A stretch of DNA of 64,000 nucleotides from Citrus sinensis (Eukaryota > Streptophyta > Magnoliopsida > Sapindales > Rutaceae), in NCBI RefSeq assembly GCF_022201045.2, contig NC_068556.1, positions 434,001 through 498,000 on the forward strand. The letters run 5' to 3'. Both the position numbers and the translations under genes were made by a program. The notes beneath the pieces are model-generated. The model worked only from the letters and a program-made list of their open reading frames with translations. It made no database searches and was not told the DNA's origin. This document shows positions 12,274-24,014 of the stretch, piece by piece (the first letter of the stretch is position 1; each line of letters opens with the position of its first letter).

Positions 12274-12590
12274 TTGGACTCCGTTTGATATAGTTTTTTT
12301 AAATAGAATTTATTTAAGTAGATATTTTACAAGTAAAGTTTTTCAAATTAAAATTCAGTTGTTTAGTTATTAGTAAGAATTTTTATTAAAAATTATAAAA
12401 TTACTTTAATAAATAAATTTCTTAAAGTTATGTTATGAAAAGAAGAAAATAAATAAATAAATATTTTAAATAATTTAGTATTTAAAAAATTTTAAATCTC
12501 AAAAATTTAAAATTTAATTTTTTATTAAAATAAATAAAATAATTTATTTAATTCTTAAAAATTCTACTCAAAATACAAACGACAGCAACG
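12274..12590. mobile_element. AT-rich MITE, copy 1 of a family also at 46.6 kb
   Basis: It starts GGACTCCGTTTGATATAG and ends near ATACAAACGACAGC, an imperfect inverted end. The interior, including GTAAGAATTTTTATTAAAAA and AAAATTACTTTAATAAA, matches the element at about 46574-46891 in the same orientation. No coding capacity. The CCGTTTG end resembles PIF/Harbinger- or hAT-related plant MITEs; the superfamily is not settled. Confidence 0.65.
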
Positions 12591-14122
12591 AGAAAACTCA
12601 TAAATTCAAACATCCAAATAGGCAGCGGTAATGGAGATTTAAATTGGAAAAAAATACAATTTTCATGGCCACAAAATTATTGGGTAGTCTTTGGTGTGTA
12701 ATACAGATATATCATGTCATACGTACATGTCAATCACTCACGAAAAAGAAACAAAGAATCAACATACTCATGCTATGACGTTAGTGGAATGGTGCATCAT
12801 GAGTAGTCCATACAGACTATTGATCGTTGACATGTAAAAATCAAGGGAGGTGGTGGTCCCGAGGAGGTTTCCAATAATGTCTCGAAACGTGTTTAATCAA
12901 CTTTAGGTTTAAGAATTTACAAAGATTACATATTTCTACTTATAGGCATGGCCCCCACTAACCTCACCGAGAGGATACCGAGAGCAATTTTGACGCAGAC
13001 ACGATAGAAAAGCCTTCAGCTGTAATCTTTATCTTGAAGGAACCCATTGCCCATTCTGCTTCACTTTTTATCTTCACGATTAGACAAGCACACTCCTTGC
13101 TCAGTTCCTCTACAGGAAAAGGCAACTGACTTTCCACTTGAACCATAGTACCATGCCAATGAGCATGGTATTCCCCTTTAGTTTCACATTTCAGAAATGA
13201 CCAAATTGCCCTCACACGTGTCGGTTTTTTCCAAAAGCAAAGCTAATCATCCTAGTGTTGTCACTCATTTTCCCTAATCCTGCTTTAATCATCCAACTTA
13301 CCTCGTTAATCATATTGAATAGTTGAAGAGGACTGGTGGTTGCAATTATGCATCATCATTATTGTTATTTCATCCTGTGTGGCCGTTCCCATAGCATCAA
13401 ACATATAATCCAATCTTTTCTATGAGAGAGTAATGACATCTAAATCCCAATTTTTTTGGTAAAATCACAAGTTAGGATATAATTTATAATTTTATCACGT
13501 GAGGCCTTTTTCCTAGACTTTGTAAATAATCCGTGAATAAAAACAATGAATCAACGATTATATTCCTTAAATCAGTTTATATATATCTAGTGACTTTTTT
13601 TATTTCAAAATTTTAAAGAAATAACGTTGACTTAAAAGCACAAGAATTCCAAGGATAAATTTTATCCACCTTTGAATGATGAAATGATGAAAGCCAATCG
13701 AAATTGAAGTTTATTAGTTTTCGAAATGTTTCTTTAAATTTTTTTTCCCTCTTCAGATGATATTTTTAATTAGTTTTTAAATGAGTCTTCGACTTATTTT
13801 TTTTGTTATTTTTAATTGTATTTGAATATTCTTCGTGATTGAAACTATTGGTTTGAGATTTAAAGTACTAAATTAACAAATAACATATAATCGGTGGGAG
13901 TGAGTTTCATTTTATTATTTCAGGTACTCTAATAATGAAGGAAGTATTGAGAGTGGATTTTATAATGATTTTCTTGCGTAATAGAGCTAGAACAATATCT
14001 TACAATAGTAAGGATGGATTTGCATGAAAGGAATTGCAAATTATGTTCTTTTAAATTGATCTAAATTCAGAGAAGCTATATGCTATAATCCCATGGGGGC
14101 ATTGCTTTAACAATATCTAACA
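12591..14122. other. AT-rich intergenic DNA, no gene supported
   Basis: The only sizeable frame is a minus-strand run of about 80 codons at 12964-13215, which lacks an ATG and matches no family I know. The surroundings are AT-rich with several T-runs. I see no terminal repeats here. Confidence 0.4.
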
Positions 14123-15402
14123 TAGGGGTGTTCACGGATCAGATTTTACGGATTGGACATCAATCCATATCTGATCCATGATTTTGCGGATTATAATTTT
14201 TCAATCCAATCCAATCCACGGATTGATAAAATTCAATCCAAATCCAATCCATACATCTGCGGATCGGATGCGGATTTGACTCAATCCATATCCAATCCAC
14301 AATTTTGCACATTAGTTTTCGAATTAAAAATTTTTAGTTCTCTCCAACTAATGAAATAAAAAAATCTAATATAAAAATAATTTTGCTACCAATTAAATTT
14401 AAAATTGAATAAAATTTAAATTAATTAATTATTTAAATAAATCTAAAATAATACATTTAAAGTTTCAAAATATAACACATCGAGACTAATTATTCAAATA
14501 AAGCTACAATAACACATTCAAAGTTTCAAAATATAACACACCAAGCTTAATTGCTCAAATAAAGTTACAATAATACGTTAATATAACACCGAAATTAATT
14601 GTTCATATAAAGCCACAATTAATTTAAATTGCGAAGTTTCGGAAACCAAACACAGTTTGATCCTTCACCAGGGATGTTGCGCCTGTCGAAAAGTGGTGAT
14701 TACGGAGCCGTCCACAATGGAAACCAGGAGAAGCCGTACGGGTGACGATCTTGAAGGTTGTGATAGTGAAATTGTTCAGCTGGAACCAGTGAATGTGAAG
14801 TGGCTCGATGGACTTGGGAAAGAAGATGGCTTGCTCCCACCGGAATCGCGTAGCCGATGTCCTTCAAATCCGTGTCGAGAGTGTATCCAACCAGTATTGA
14901 GTGTTGCTAGTGTGTGTGACGGCAGGGAAGCTTAGGGTTTTTTGTTTGCAAATTGTTGGTGACTTAGCGTCATGTTAATTTGCTTTTAGGTGACTTTGCA
15001 AATTGTTGGTGACTTGACGTTATGTTACTTTGCTTTTGCGAATGTGTGTGACTTTACTTTTATTTTGTTTTACAATTTTTACAAGTTATATTTGTATATT
15101 TGATTATTTAATTATTTTTCATTTTATATTATTATTGAGTAATGGCTAAGATATGTTATAGTGCTTATGTAATTATGTAATGTCACATTTATAATTTTTT
15201 TTAATTAAATTTATAATAATTTTTTAATTATATATATATAATTTTTTTTTTGCAGATTCACAGATTTCTGCGGATTTACAAAAGTAAATCCATATCCAAT
15301 CCATCGACTGCGGATTTTTAAATTTTCAATCCATATCCAATCCACGGATTGAATTTATACAGATCGAATTGAGTGGATCATATTAGATTCTGAACACCCC
15401 TA
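14123..15402. mobile_element. hAT-type element carrying a non-AT-rich internal cargo (1280 bp)
   Basis: The left end TAGGGGTGTTCACGGATC matches the reverse complement of the right end, TAGGGGTGTTCAGAATC. Perfect 8-bp target duplications ATCTAACA lie at 14115-14122 and 15403-15410. Subterminal regions are arrays of GGATTG/CAATCC words (for example CAATCCAATCCACGGATTG), iterated in both orientations. Bases about 14640-14940 are much less AT-rich than the rest of the element and hold open frames on both strands, suggesting captured DNA. There is no transposase. Confidence 0.93.
14945..15044. repeat. Tandem duplication, 2 x 50 bp, inside the hAT element
   Basis: Units 14945-14994 and 14995-15044 both begin TTTGCAAATTGTTGGTGACTT and differ at several positions. 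They sit directly beside the GC-richer cargo segment of the 14.1-15.4 kb element. Confidence 0.8.
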
Positions 15403-16038
15403 ATCTAACAGCCTGGCTGTGCATTTAGCAACAAGAGCAGATAGACATGCTGCTGCCTGCTAGTACGAGTGCAGGGGATCCAGCCTTCTCACTTAATGTA
15501 GACTGTAGAGACACCAAAGTTTCGCACAATCATGACATCACACTGTTCGCAGATCTAACTATATTAAATGTGATCCAACACAGAAGCCCTGCAAAGAAAA
15601 CACAATCAAATTCCTACCCAATTCAAAGGTGTAAAAAAGAATAAATTAAATAAAATCACAGCGCCCAATCAGACAGCGTCAAACTCCGGTGACCGGCAGC
15701 ATCTGTTCGTCGCGTAGCTGGAGTTACGTCAGCCGCACCCGACTCCGGTGAAATTTTAAATTTTGTTTATAATTGTTTAGTCACACAAGTCTTTATTCTT
15801 CGGATTTGCAGGAAACTTGGTAGTATTCACTTACCACTTTATGGTTCCTAACGCCCTTATATTCTGGCTTCTAGAAGTGAAAAACAAAAAACGTACAATA
15901 TTAAAGATAGAAACAATCCCAAATAAACATTAAAAAATTCGAAACGTTTTCAGACAACACAAACATTATTCGCTAGCTTGCTCTGTAAAGTTAATTTACT
16001 TTCGTCATCACTCACCCTTGTTCTCTGTTTTCCTTCAC

Positions 16039-16045
16039 TATATAA
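16039..16045 (+). promoter_or_regulatory. TATA box of the F-box/kelch gene
   Basis: TATATAA at 16039-16045 lies 92 bp before the ATG at 16137, which fits a short 5' leader. There is no biochemical support; assignment rests on position and sequence. Confidence 0.5.
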
Positions 16046-16136
16046 TTGAAATAGATCACAAGGTAGATCAGCTTATTAATTCGTTAATTTACTAAGTACC
16101 CTTTTGTTATTAATTTCTAATTGTAGTCTCTCAAGC

Positions 16137-17258
16137 ATGGAGGTTTCTCAATCGTCTACTTCGTCGTCGTCGAGCCAAGAAACTGAAATTTCTGGAAGGA
16201 ATACTCAGCCACTGATTCCGGGATTACCCGACGAGATCGGGGAGCTATGTCTGCTTCATGTTCCGTATCCGTACCAAGCTTTGGTACGTTCAGTTTCGTA
16301 TTCATGGAACAAAGCAATTACAGACCCTGGCTTCGCTCTCTGCAAGAAGAGCCTGTCACTTTCTTTGCCTTACCTTTTCATTTTTTCTTTTCATAAACCT
16401 ACGGCCAGGATCCAATGGCAAGCCTTGGACCCACGATCTGGCCGTTGGTTTGTTTTGCCTCCTATGCCATGCCCTAAGGCTGTGTGCCCGCAAGCCTTTG
16501 CATGTACATCACTTCCACGGCAAGGCAAATTATTTGTTCTGGGCGGGATGCGGTCGGACACAGAGACTCCCATGCAGTCTACGATCATGTACCGTGCAAC
16601 AACCAATCAATGGCGGTTAGCATCACCAATGTTAACACCGAGGTCGTTTTTCGCCTCCGGGAATGTTAACGGTAAGATCATGGCCGTTGGTGGAACCGGG
16701 GCCAACATCAACGAGACAATGACAGCCGTCGAGTGTTACGACCCGGAGAGCGACACGTGGACGACGGCTGCCAAGTTGCGAATGGGGTTGGCTAGGTACG
16801 ACTCAGCTGTGATGGGGAGCAAGATGTATGTGACTGAGGGATGGACGTGGCCCTTTATGTTTTCCCCAAGGGGTGGGGTCTACGACATCAACAAGGACAC
16901 GTGGAATCTGATGAGCGATGGGATGAAGGAAGGATGGACTGGGATCAGTATCGTGCTTGAAGGCAAGCTGTTCGTGATATCAGAGCACGGTGACTGTCCA
17001 ATGAAGCAGTACAACCCTGATGACGACACGTGGCGGTATGTGGGTGGGGACAAATTCCCATGTGAAGTTATGCATAGGCCGTTTGCAGTGAATGGAGTGG
17101 AAGGGAAAATTTATGTGGTGTCAAGTGGTTTAAACGTGGCAATCGGAAGGGTATATGAGGAACAAAATGGGGGAATTTCAGCGGAGTGGAAAGTTATGAC
17201 TGCCCCTAGGGCGTTCAAGGACTTAGCACCCTCCAGTTGCCAAGTGGTCTACGCTTAA
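16137..17258 (+). CDS. F-box/kelch-repeat protein
   Basis: A single exon encodes 373 residues from the ATG at 16137 (MEVSQSSTSSSSS). The open frame continues 11 codons upstream without an ATG. After a Ser-rich leader, residues of about 28-70 form a degenerate F-box (PLIPGLPDEIGELCLLHVPY, then SYSWNKAI). Kelch-type blades follow: GKLFVLGGMRSD, GKIMAVGGTGANI with a trailing ECYDPESDTW, SKMYVTEGWTW with YDINKDTWNLM, GKLFVISEHGD with YNPDDDTWRYV, and GKIYVVSSGLN. F-box/kelch proteins are substrate adaptors of SCF ubiquitin ligases, with the F-box binding SKP1/ASK and the propeller binding the target. It most resembles At1g30090-like members; the target is unknown. The frame is intact. Confidence 0.9.
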   Translation: MEVSQSSTSSSSSQETEISGRNTQPLIPGLPDEIGELCLLHVPYPYQALVRSVSYSWNKAITDPGFALCKKSLSLSLPYLFIFSFHKPTARIQWQALDPRSGRWFVLPPMPCPKAVCPQAFACTSLPRQGKLFVLGGMRSDTETPMQSTIMYRATTNQWRLASPMLTPRSFFASGNVNGKIMAVGGTGANINETMTAVECYDPESDTWTTAAKLRMGLARYDSAVMGSKMYVTEGWTWPFMFSPRGGVYDINKDTWNLMSDGMKEGWTGISIVLEGKLFVISEHGDCPMKQYNPDDDTWRYVGGDKFPCEVMHRPFAVNGVEGKIYVVSSGLNVAIGRVYEEQNGGISAEWKVMTAPRAFKDLAPSSCQVVYA

Positions 17259-17820
17259 ACTAATTGAAGTGTTTGTCTTTGAGCCAATAATGCTGCGCCA
17301 ATCATTCATCATAAGGCCAGGTTGTAGTTTATCTGCTAATCTCGGCCTAACCTTGACATGATTTTGTTTCTATTAGGCTGCTTACTTCATAAAGTGTTTG
17401 CCTGCTTTTTGATTTCGTATCTGTAAGCGACAGCCACAGCTGTGTAGGTAGAATGTGTGTTCCTACTTCCTATTTTGTTTGTTTGGGAGTTTTAATCAAT
17501 CATTACTATTAAATATTTCGTGATCCCTTCTGGCTTTGTTATGAAATTCATGGTTTTGATCATGATTCTTGATAAAATAATACCTGCGAAAGCTAAAAGT
17601 ATACGGCGCCGATTCTTTTTGTTTTGTTTACAATCCGCATGTCTGTCGGTAAAAAGGACCAGTGTGAAAACTGAAAAGCATGTGATATAATGTCTAAAAT
17701 CATTTTTCAAAGTCTATGTCAGCTCAAATTGTATTTAAAAATGTGAATGTAGATCTTAAATTTAATATGGACTAAAGTGTGTGTGTGTGTAGTTCATGGG
17801 CATCCTTATTTTGAGAGCCC

Positions 17821-17932
17821 CTATGTTACATTCAATGTAACATACACACTCCACAACAACCACACAAATTATGGGCCCACATACTTTGTGTGGTTGTTGT
17901 GAAGTGTGTATGTTACATTTCATGTAACATAG
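17821..17932. mobile_element. Fold-back MITE, 48-bp arms
   Basis: Arms 17821-17868 and 17885-17932 are inverted copies with three mismatches, separated by a 16-bp loop (ATTATGGGCCCACATA). The 112-bp unit would form a nearly perfect hairpin in DNA or RNA. I cannot identify a clear target duplication. It lies 0.56 kb past the F-box/kelch stop codon. Confidence 0.8.
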
Positions 17933-18349
17933 CATTTGCCCCTTATTTTTCATAATTAGCATTAGAACAAACACCTCCTTAAGTATCAGATCCAATGCAC
18001 TATTGATTTTGGGGTTAACATAGATGAGGTTTCATGACTACTATTATTATCAATATGGCGGCCTAAGGAGTTCTATATGTAAAAGACGATATGTGTGAAG
18101 TCACCCAACAAAGAATGATGTTGAGCTCCATGAACACCATTTGAAGCATGGTTAAATGTGAGGATCCTGAATTTCACTAGAGCTAAAAATGATAACATAT
18201 AAGGGGTATGGTCATGAGCATGAGGCGCCCTTTCTATTACAAGCCTTTAAGGGCGAGTCTAGATTTTTTTTTTTTCCTTTTTAATTTTCCCAAGGTGTAA
18301 AAGTAATTTTGCAAAATTTACTTGAATTTGGAACAAAATGCTAAATTTA

Positions 18350-18877
18350 TCAGAAAGGTTCCTGACCTATCACGTTACCACGGGATCATAATTACAAGTG
18401 ACGAATGTATCTCCACTTTTACAAACAACCAACTTTCAAGCTCTGTCTCCAAACCATCTGAGTATAACGCAAGCAATCTTTGTATCTGCTACAACTATTA
18501 GTCTTATGGTTGTAGTAACCCTGCTCAGCAGCCCACGCCGCAACGGCATCGGCCGATTTCCAGTTCTTGCCACTGCCCCAGAACAGACTTTCACCGTGAT
18601 TGCTATTCGAATGAACTAAATCACAGTCTCGTCTCTGTTGATTCACCCACCAAGAAGCGAAATTTGCCAATTTCTTTCTCCATTGCAAAGGAGGGAGTCC
18701 AAGTTTTGCCTTCACAATCTTGCGGGTTACTGGATATTGTTGAATTGTGTTTCTTTGAGGGGAACCTTTTAAGTAAACGTCTTGATGAAAATTTATGGCT
18801 AGATTGTGACAATGAGACTGAAGGAAGAGAAGGAAAATTCCTAATAATGCACATGAAAATAACGCTCTAATTTCCAT
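18350..18877 (-). pseudogene. PR-1/CAP-domain secreted protein, C-terminally broken
   Basis: From the ATG at 18877 a signal-peptide-like leader (MEIRALFSCALLGIFLLFL) precedes a CAP domain with KAKLGLPPLQW, LANFASWWVNQQRRDC, HSNSNHGESLFWGSG, DAVAAWAAEQGYY and KDCLRYTQMVWRQSLKVGC. The frame then stops at 18419 after GCL. Beyond it the missing C-terminus is still readable in other frames (SGDTFVTCNYDP, then GNVIGQEPF with a TGA at 18350). This implies a deletion of about 11 bases after VGC and a one-base loss in the NYDP region. The conserved His of the family motif HYTQ is Arg here. PR-1-like proteins are apoplastic, sterol-binding and often defence induced. The gene corresponds in position to At4g31470 in the syntenic block. 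I judge it a recent pseudogene; a truncated secreted product cannot be excluded. Confidence 0.8.
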
Positions 18878-18950
18878 TTGGGGCACAAGAGAAGAGAGAA
18901 AGATTTGTGTTATTTGTCTGTTTGGTGGGTGACGAGTGATGATGGGCACT

Positions 18951-18960
18951 CATATATAGA
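18951..18960 (-). promoter_or_regulatory. TATA box of the PR-1-like relic
   Basis: On the minus strand TCTATATATG lies about 75-85 bp upstream of the ATG at 18877, a normal TATA position for a short leader. The promoter core therefore appears preserved although the coding region is broken. Confidence 0.5.
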
Positions 18961-19969
18961 AGAGTGATGGATTATTTTTTTAGTGAAATAACTGTGTCCC
19001 GTTTCAAGGAATCGTTTCACATGTTAAGGCTTCAATTTGGACGATATTTGAGGTGGAAATCACGTTAGTGAGTGTGCATTAGATGTTTGTTGATTGACTT
19101 TTAACTGACAAAACGGCCTCCAATCATTTAACTCACGATTAAATTAATTTTTAATTACTTCATCGTCTATATAGCATAGGTATAGATAATGCTAAATTTT
19201 ATCTCAATTATTTATTTTTGCAAATTAGTTTTGGCGATAAAAGTTTTTCCTTAAATATATATGTGGAATTTTCACAAGTTGTGGATATTCGTTCCTTTTT
19301 TTCCTCCTTAAATTTGGATGGAGTCAATTAATCATGTTTGTAAAGCAATGACAAAATTATTAATCTTTTTTAAATTAATATGTTCAAAATTTTAAAAAGT
19401 AGGATGTCTCCACGTAAAAATTTTCATTAATTATGCATGGGTTTTAATGATTAAATGCACTTAATTAGATAATTTAATATTGATTGCTAATTCTGTTGAG
19501 TTTATCGTTTGGTTGGGAATATCTACTTATTTTATATGTCCGCTGTTTTCTCTTCTAAAGAAAATATCCCATGCTGAACCTTTAAATGAATATATAACTG
19601 ATTGACGCATGATGACATGTGAACCATTTGCTTGCATAATGTATGAACAAAGAAAACATACTAGTTGCATTATACATATATATTAGGTAAGCCATGTGAT
19701 TGGGTCAAATTGGTTTTATTTTTATGTCCAACTTCCTGTTGACTAAACCAGCCTAGTGATAACTTACTTCTAATAGAAAATTAAGTTACTAAGCAAAATG
19801 ATTAGAAACCTATTAGTATATGCTAGCACTCTATATTCGCCAGCGACCTCTGTGAAGTCTTTTAAGGATACACTATTACATGTAGTTTATGTGGTTCACA
19901 CATGACATCGGGGCTTGACACTGTAACCCAATCAGTTACGCGAAGTGTTCATTGCAAAAGCCTATGAAG

Positions 19970-20406
19970 TAGAGGTGGCAAAAATACCCGCCCGGTCTGG
20001 ACCCGGACCGTACCCGGACGTTGTGGGCCGGGTATTACTCGGCCTGGGTATGAAGCTGGGTCGGTCTTGAGCATCACTTGATAAACTCGGAACCCGGATT
20101 TTATTAAAAAAATATTATAAAATATATATTATTTTAAATATTTATATTTATTTGACTAATTTATTATACATATATAAAGTTTTAAACACTTAAAGTTTAT
20201 ATTTTCATGTCAAATTTTATTGAAATAAATTTAAAACTTATAAAATTACCAAAAAATAAAAAATATATACACATATAATATTAAAAAATATAAAATTCGG
20301 ATACCCGAATTAAAACCCGGCCCGGACTCGGACCCGGACCGGTTGCATCCGGGCAGGGTCCGGTCATTGCAATACCCGGACCCGGCCCGGGGTTTTGCCA
20401 TCTCTA
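19970..20406. mobile_element. hAT-type MITE (437 bp)
   Basis: The left end TAGAGGTGGCAAAAATACCC matches the reverse complement of the right end, TAGAGATGGCAAAACCCC. Perfect 8-bp target duplications CTATGAAG lie at 19962-19969 and 20407-20414. The subterminal zones are runs of CCCGG/CCGGAC words (GGACCCGGACCGTACCCGG), and the core is almost pure A+T. It is non-coding. Confidence 0.95.
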
Positions 20407-20576
20407 CTATGAAGCTCACCCCCATTTCCTGATGGATATGGGATTGCATTGCTATGTATAGGTGCCAGGCACCACATTACACCACTAGTCCATTCTTTTA
20501 GGTAAAAACATTTATTTCAAGAGAAATAACACCCAATTTATTATGAGAGAATAAATGCCAAGATAAAATCTCCTAA

Positions 20577-21419
20577 GCTGGTGTTTGGTTGGAAGGAGAG
20601 AATGGAGGAGAAGAAAGTAATTTAAATTCTATTTTTATTTTCATTATTTGATTGGACATAATATATAAGAATTTAATTTCTATTAAAATTTAATATCCAT
20701 CGTAATATAGAATTTGAATTTCACACCAAGGAGTGAAGAATTTAAATTCCTCTTATGTTGGAAACCAAAGCTTCCAAAATTGCTCTTCAATTTTTTTATT
20801 AATGCCATTAATAATTATTATTTATCAATTTATTTTATCAATTTAATAATATAAATAATTTTATATTAATTAAATTTAATGAATTATTTAAGAAACTTAA
20901 TAAAATAAGTAAACTTATTTATTTATTTAATATGAAAATATAGAAATAGAAATATAAATTAACCGTCGTCGGAACTCCACCGAACAGTTGTCAAAATGCT
21001 GATGGAACTCCATTGGAAAGCTGCCGAACCACTGTCAGACGCCCGTCAACCGTTGTTGAAAAATTACCGAATGACTGTCGATTGTCACCGGAACTCCGCC
21101 GAACCACCATCGGAAACAACTGATAGACACACACACACAAATATCTAATAAATCATGAATCGTTTTGGAACTTTTTGACATTAAAAAAATTTGGTATTGA
21201 TATTAAATTATATTTAATTACCAATATAAATAATTTAATATTTAAAACAAAAGATAAATTTGTCTAGAGAAAAAAAATTGTAATTCATTTTCTTATCAAA
21301 TTTTATATCAAACCAAATAATGAAATTTAATTTCACTATTCTCCTCCACTCATTTTTCCTCCCTTCCTCTCTATTCCACTATTTTTCTCTCCTCCCCTTT
21401 CTTTAAACCAACCATGGCC
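20577..21419. mobile_element. PIF/Harbinger-type MITE (843 bp) with GC-rich insert
   Basis: The left end (GCTGGTGTTTGGTTGGAAGG) and the inverted right end (GGCCATGGTTGGTTTAAAG) are similar. A 3-bp TAA target duplication flanks them, at 20574-20576 and 21420-21422. TAA/TTA duplications and a TTTGGTTGG end fit the PIF/Harbinger type. Bases about 20960-21125 are a GC-richer block of degenerate repeats of GGAACTCC and CCGAACC words. Confidence 0.7.
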
Positions 21420-21422
21420 TAA

Positions 21423-22566
21423 AAGCTCATGAAAATGACAAGAGGGGAAAAACTCATTTTGATTCTGAATTCTATGATCTAAGGAAACCACATCCAAAAT
21501 CATAAGAGTAAGGAAACACGTAGTTATACAATAAATATGTTTGTTTCCCTCTAATCAAATTCACATCTATGTGCAACGATGGGTGATTCATGTCATTAGG
21601 GAAAAAAAAAACTCAAGGTAAAACCCTGAATTTATGTCACTCATCATCTATAAAGAGGCCACCTTTATAAAATAAAAGGTCTTTTGGCCAAAAAAATCAT
21701 TGTTCACTTTAGAAAAAAGAAAGCTCATTTTCTTCATCTTTCTTCTTTTTTAAAATTTTTATCAAACACTAACTTCGTTGTCGAAATGTCATTTTCAAGT
21801 ACTCACCCTACCGAATTTGAAGCTAATAATCACAATAAGTTTTTTATAAACTATAAATACATGTTAAGGTAAAAATTCAGCACCTTCACTATGAAAATAT
21901 GTTGCATCTCTGCTACTAAACTAGCTTTTAGATTCATGGTGGGACTTGATCCTTATTATATGTCAACGACCTCTATCAATTAGGTAATCTTGTCAATGCA
22001 CGGGGCTTGGGCTTTGTTGAAATAAAGGACCCTAACTCTTAAAAAGTCTATCCTTCAAACTTAGGCCTGACACTTTTAAGGTCAAGATTAGACTCAAGTT
22101 TCATCCGAGGCCAGTCATTTTTTTTTAAGAATAGGACTGCTATTCTTGATTCTTTATTAATAATTGAATTACTATTCCATTTTTATGTTGACTTTGGTCG
22201 TAAGGATACCACCATGTATAAAAATAAAAATCCATACTTGAAAGTTAATATTGCTGTTGCCATAAAACGAAGTCTCCATAATTGCAATGCAACAAACAAA
22301 CATTTACAATACTTACAAGAAATTATAAATTTGTATACGGAACTTTACATATTTATCTATAGAGATTGCATACTTCTACAGTGCATTCTTATCTTAATGT
22401 TGGATCTAAGCTAGATACTAAGCGAAATTGAATCATAAGTAAAAACTATTAAAAAAGAACCCTATTCTAGACAGAGCCGAGAGTGACATGCTAAGATTTA
22501 TTGGATAAAATATCATCAGCAGAAAGCTTTTTGGAAAAAAGACAATGGCTATGAAGGTGCGGTGGC
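21423..22566. other. Intergenic DNA, nothing recognised
   Basis: This is AT-rich sequence with small overlapping open frames on the plus strand and no recognised gene, terminal repeat or RNA gene. An A-run at 21602-21612 is the only simple feature. Confidence 0.4.
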
Positions 22567-23369
22567 CAGTGGCGGATTTGGAAAAATAATTTACCGAGGG
22601 CTAAATTAAATAACAGCAAAATGTAAAAATTAAAACTTAAATATATAAAATTTTTGGTAACCAACTTACTATTGTTCTCTACGCGATTTCATATTCTGAA
22701 AATATTGTGCAATAGACTCAGTATCAATACTATTAAATCCATCTTTTTTCTACACAAATAATCAAATTATCATTCATCCATTCATCTCCTATCCGATTCC
22801 GAAGTTCATTCTTCACAAATTTCATTGCTCAAAATTATATATATAAGTACTTATGTAAAAATAAATTAATTACAATTGAAAAAATTAATTTACTAATAGT
22901 TATAAACAAAATCACTAAAAAAAGAAATTGTAAAGACTAGAATTAGTCACTTGAACAATTACAATTTATATAGAGATGTATTGACATGTGAACAAAAAAT
23001 AAAATACGAAATTCTTAACTTAATTTGAAAAAAAAACCGAAAAGAACATGTTTATTCTCACTGCGATTATGAGAATAAAGAACAGAACTGATGCCTGCAA
23101 CTTCCTCTTTTCTTCAAGACAATCCCTAATTACAAGTTTGGCAATCACGGTTCAGTTTTGGGATTATAAATATTTTGGGTTGTGGGCTTTATTTTTTTAA
23201 ATAAAATTATTACTTTATAATTATTAAAATAATAGTTTAAATTTTAAAGAATGAGATTATCTAATAATTTTTACAGGGATTATTTTTAATTTTTAATTTT
23301 CTTTTAAACAAAAAAAAAATTTCAGTGGGGGCTTGAGCCCCCAGTGGTCCTGCACTGCATCCGCCCCTG
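22567..23369. mobile_element. hAT-type MITE (803 bp)
   Basis: The ends are CAGTGGCGGATTTGG at the left and, inverted, CAGGGGCGGATGCAG at the right. Perfect 8-bp target duplications GCGGTGGC lie at 22559-22566 and 23370-23377. The interior is AT-rich and non-coding. CAGTGGCGGA ends with 8-bp duplications are typical of a plant hAT group distinct from the TAGGG-ended elements nearby. Confidence 0.92.
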
Positions 23370-23467
23370 GCGGTGGCTGGGAACAGTGCCAGCATTGTGC
23401 GACTCAATCGTCTCCCTCTGGCTCATGCGTGGCTGCCGATTATTTTGGTAGTTGGGTGGCTGGTGAT

Positions 23468-23930
23468 TAGGGGTGGCAAAAAAGCCCGGGCTTGTCCAGG
23501 CCCGGCCAAGCCCAGCCCAGGCCCGCGGGCCTAAAGCCCGGCCCGCACGGATGGGCCTGGATATGGGCCCAAAAATTACAAAGCCCACATATGTTGGGCC
23601 TGGACAAGGGCTTCGCAAAAAAGCCCGGACTTGGCCCGGGCTTTTTAAATTTATGAATAAAAAATAAATTTAATTTAAATAAAAAAGAAAAAATTCAAAA
23701 TATTAAATTAGTTTAATTTTTTATATTAGTATTTGTTATTTTATTAGGTTGTATTACTAATATTTCATGTATTTGACCATTATTCTATTTATATATTAGA
23801 TTATTATCTTTAATTTAAATATTTTTTTCTTAATTTAAAAAATATTTTATAATTCATTTAAAAAGCCCAAGCCCGGCCTGAGCCAGGCCCAGGCCCGTCT
23901 AGGCCCGGCCCGAGTTCGGCCCGTCCAAGT
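23468..23930. mobile_element. hAT-type MITE, right end missing
   Basis: The left end TAGGGGTGGCAAAAAAGCCC is intact and is followed by GCCCGG/GGCCC word arrays, an AT-rich core, and a second inverted array of GCCCGGCC words to about 23930. The expected inverted terminus (TTTTTGCCACCCCTA) and a matching copy of the left flank CTGGTGAT are absent, so the right tip was deleted. It lies 98 bp from the preceding hAT element. Confidence 0.8.
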
Positions 23931-24014
23931 TGGATAATGGTGGTGGGTGGTTAGATACAAATTACCGAAGTCAAGTCGTTGCCTTTCTCTTTTTCTCAAC
24001 TCTTTGTTGCTTTA

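Noticed and set aside
12964..13215. Minus-strand frame of about 80 codons
   Set aside because: It has no ATG start, no recognisable domain and no supporting promoter or splice signals.
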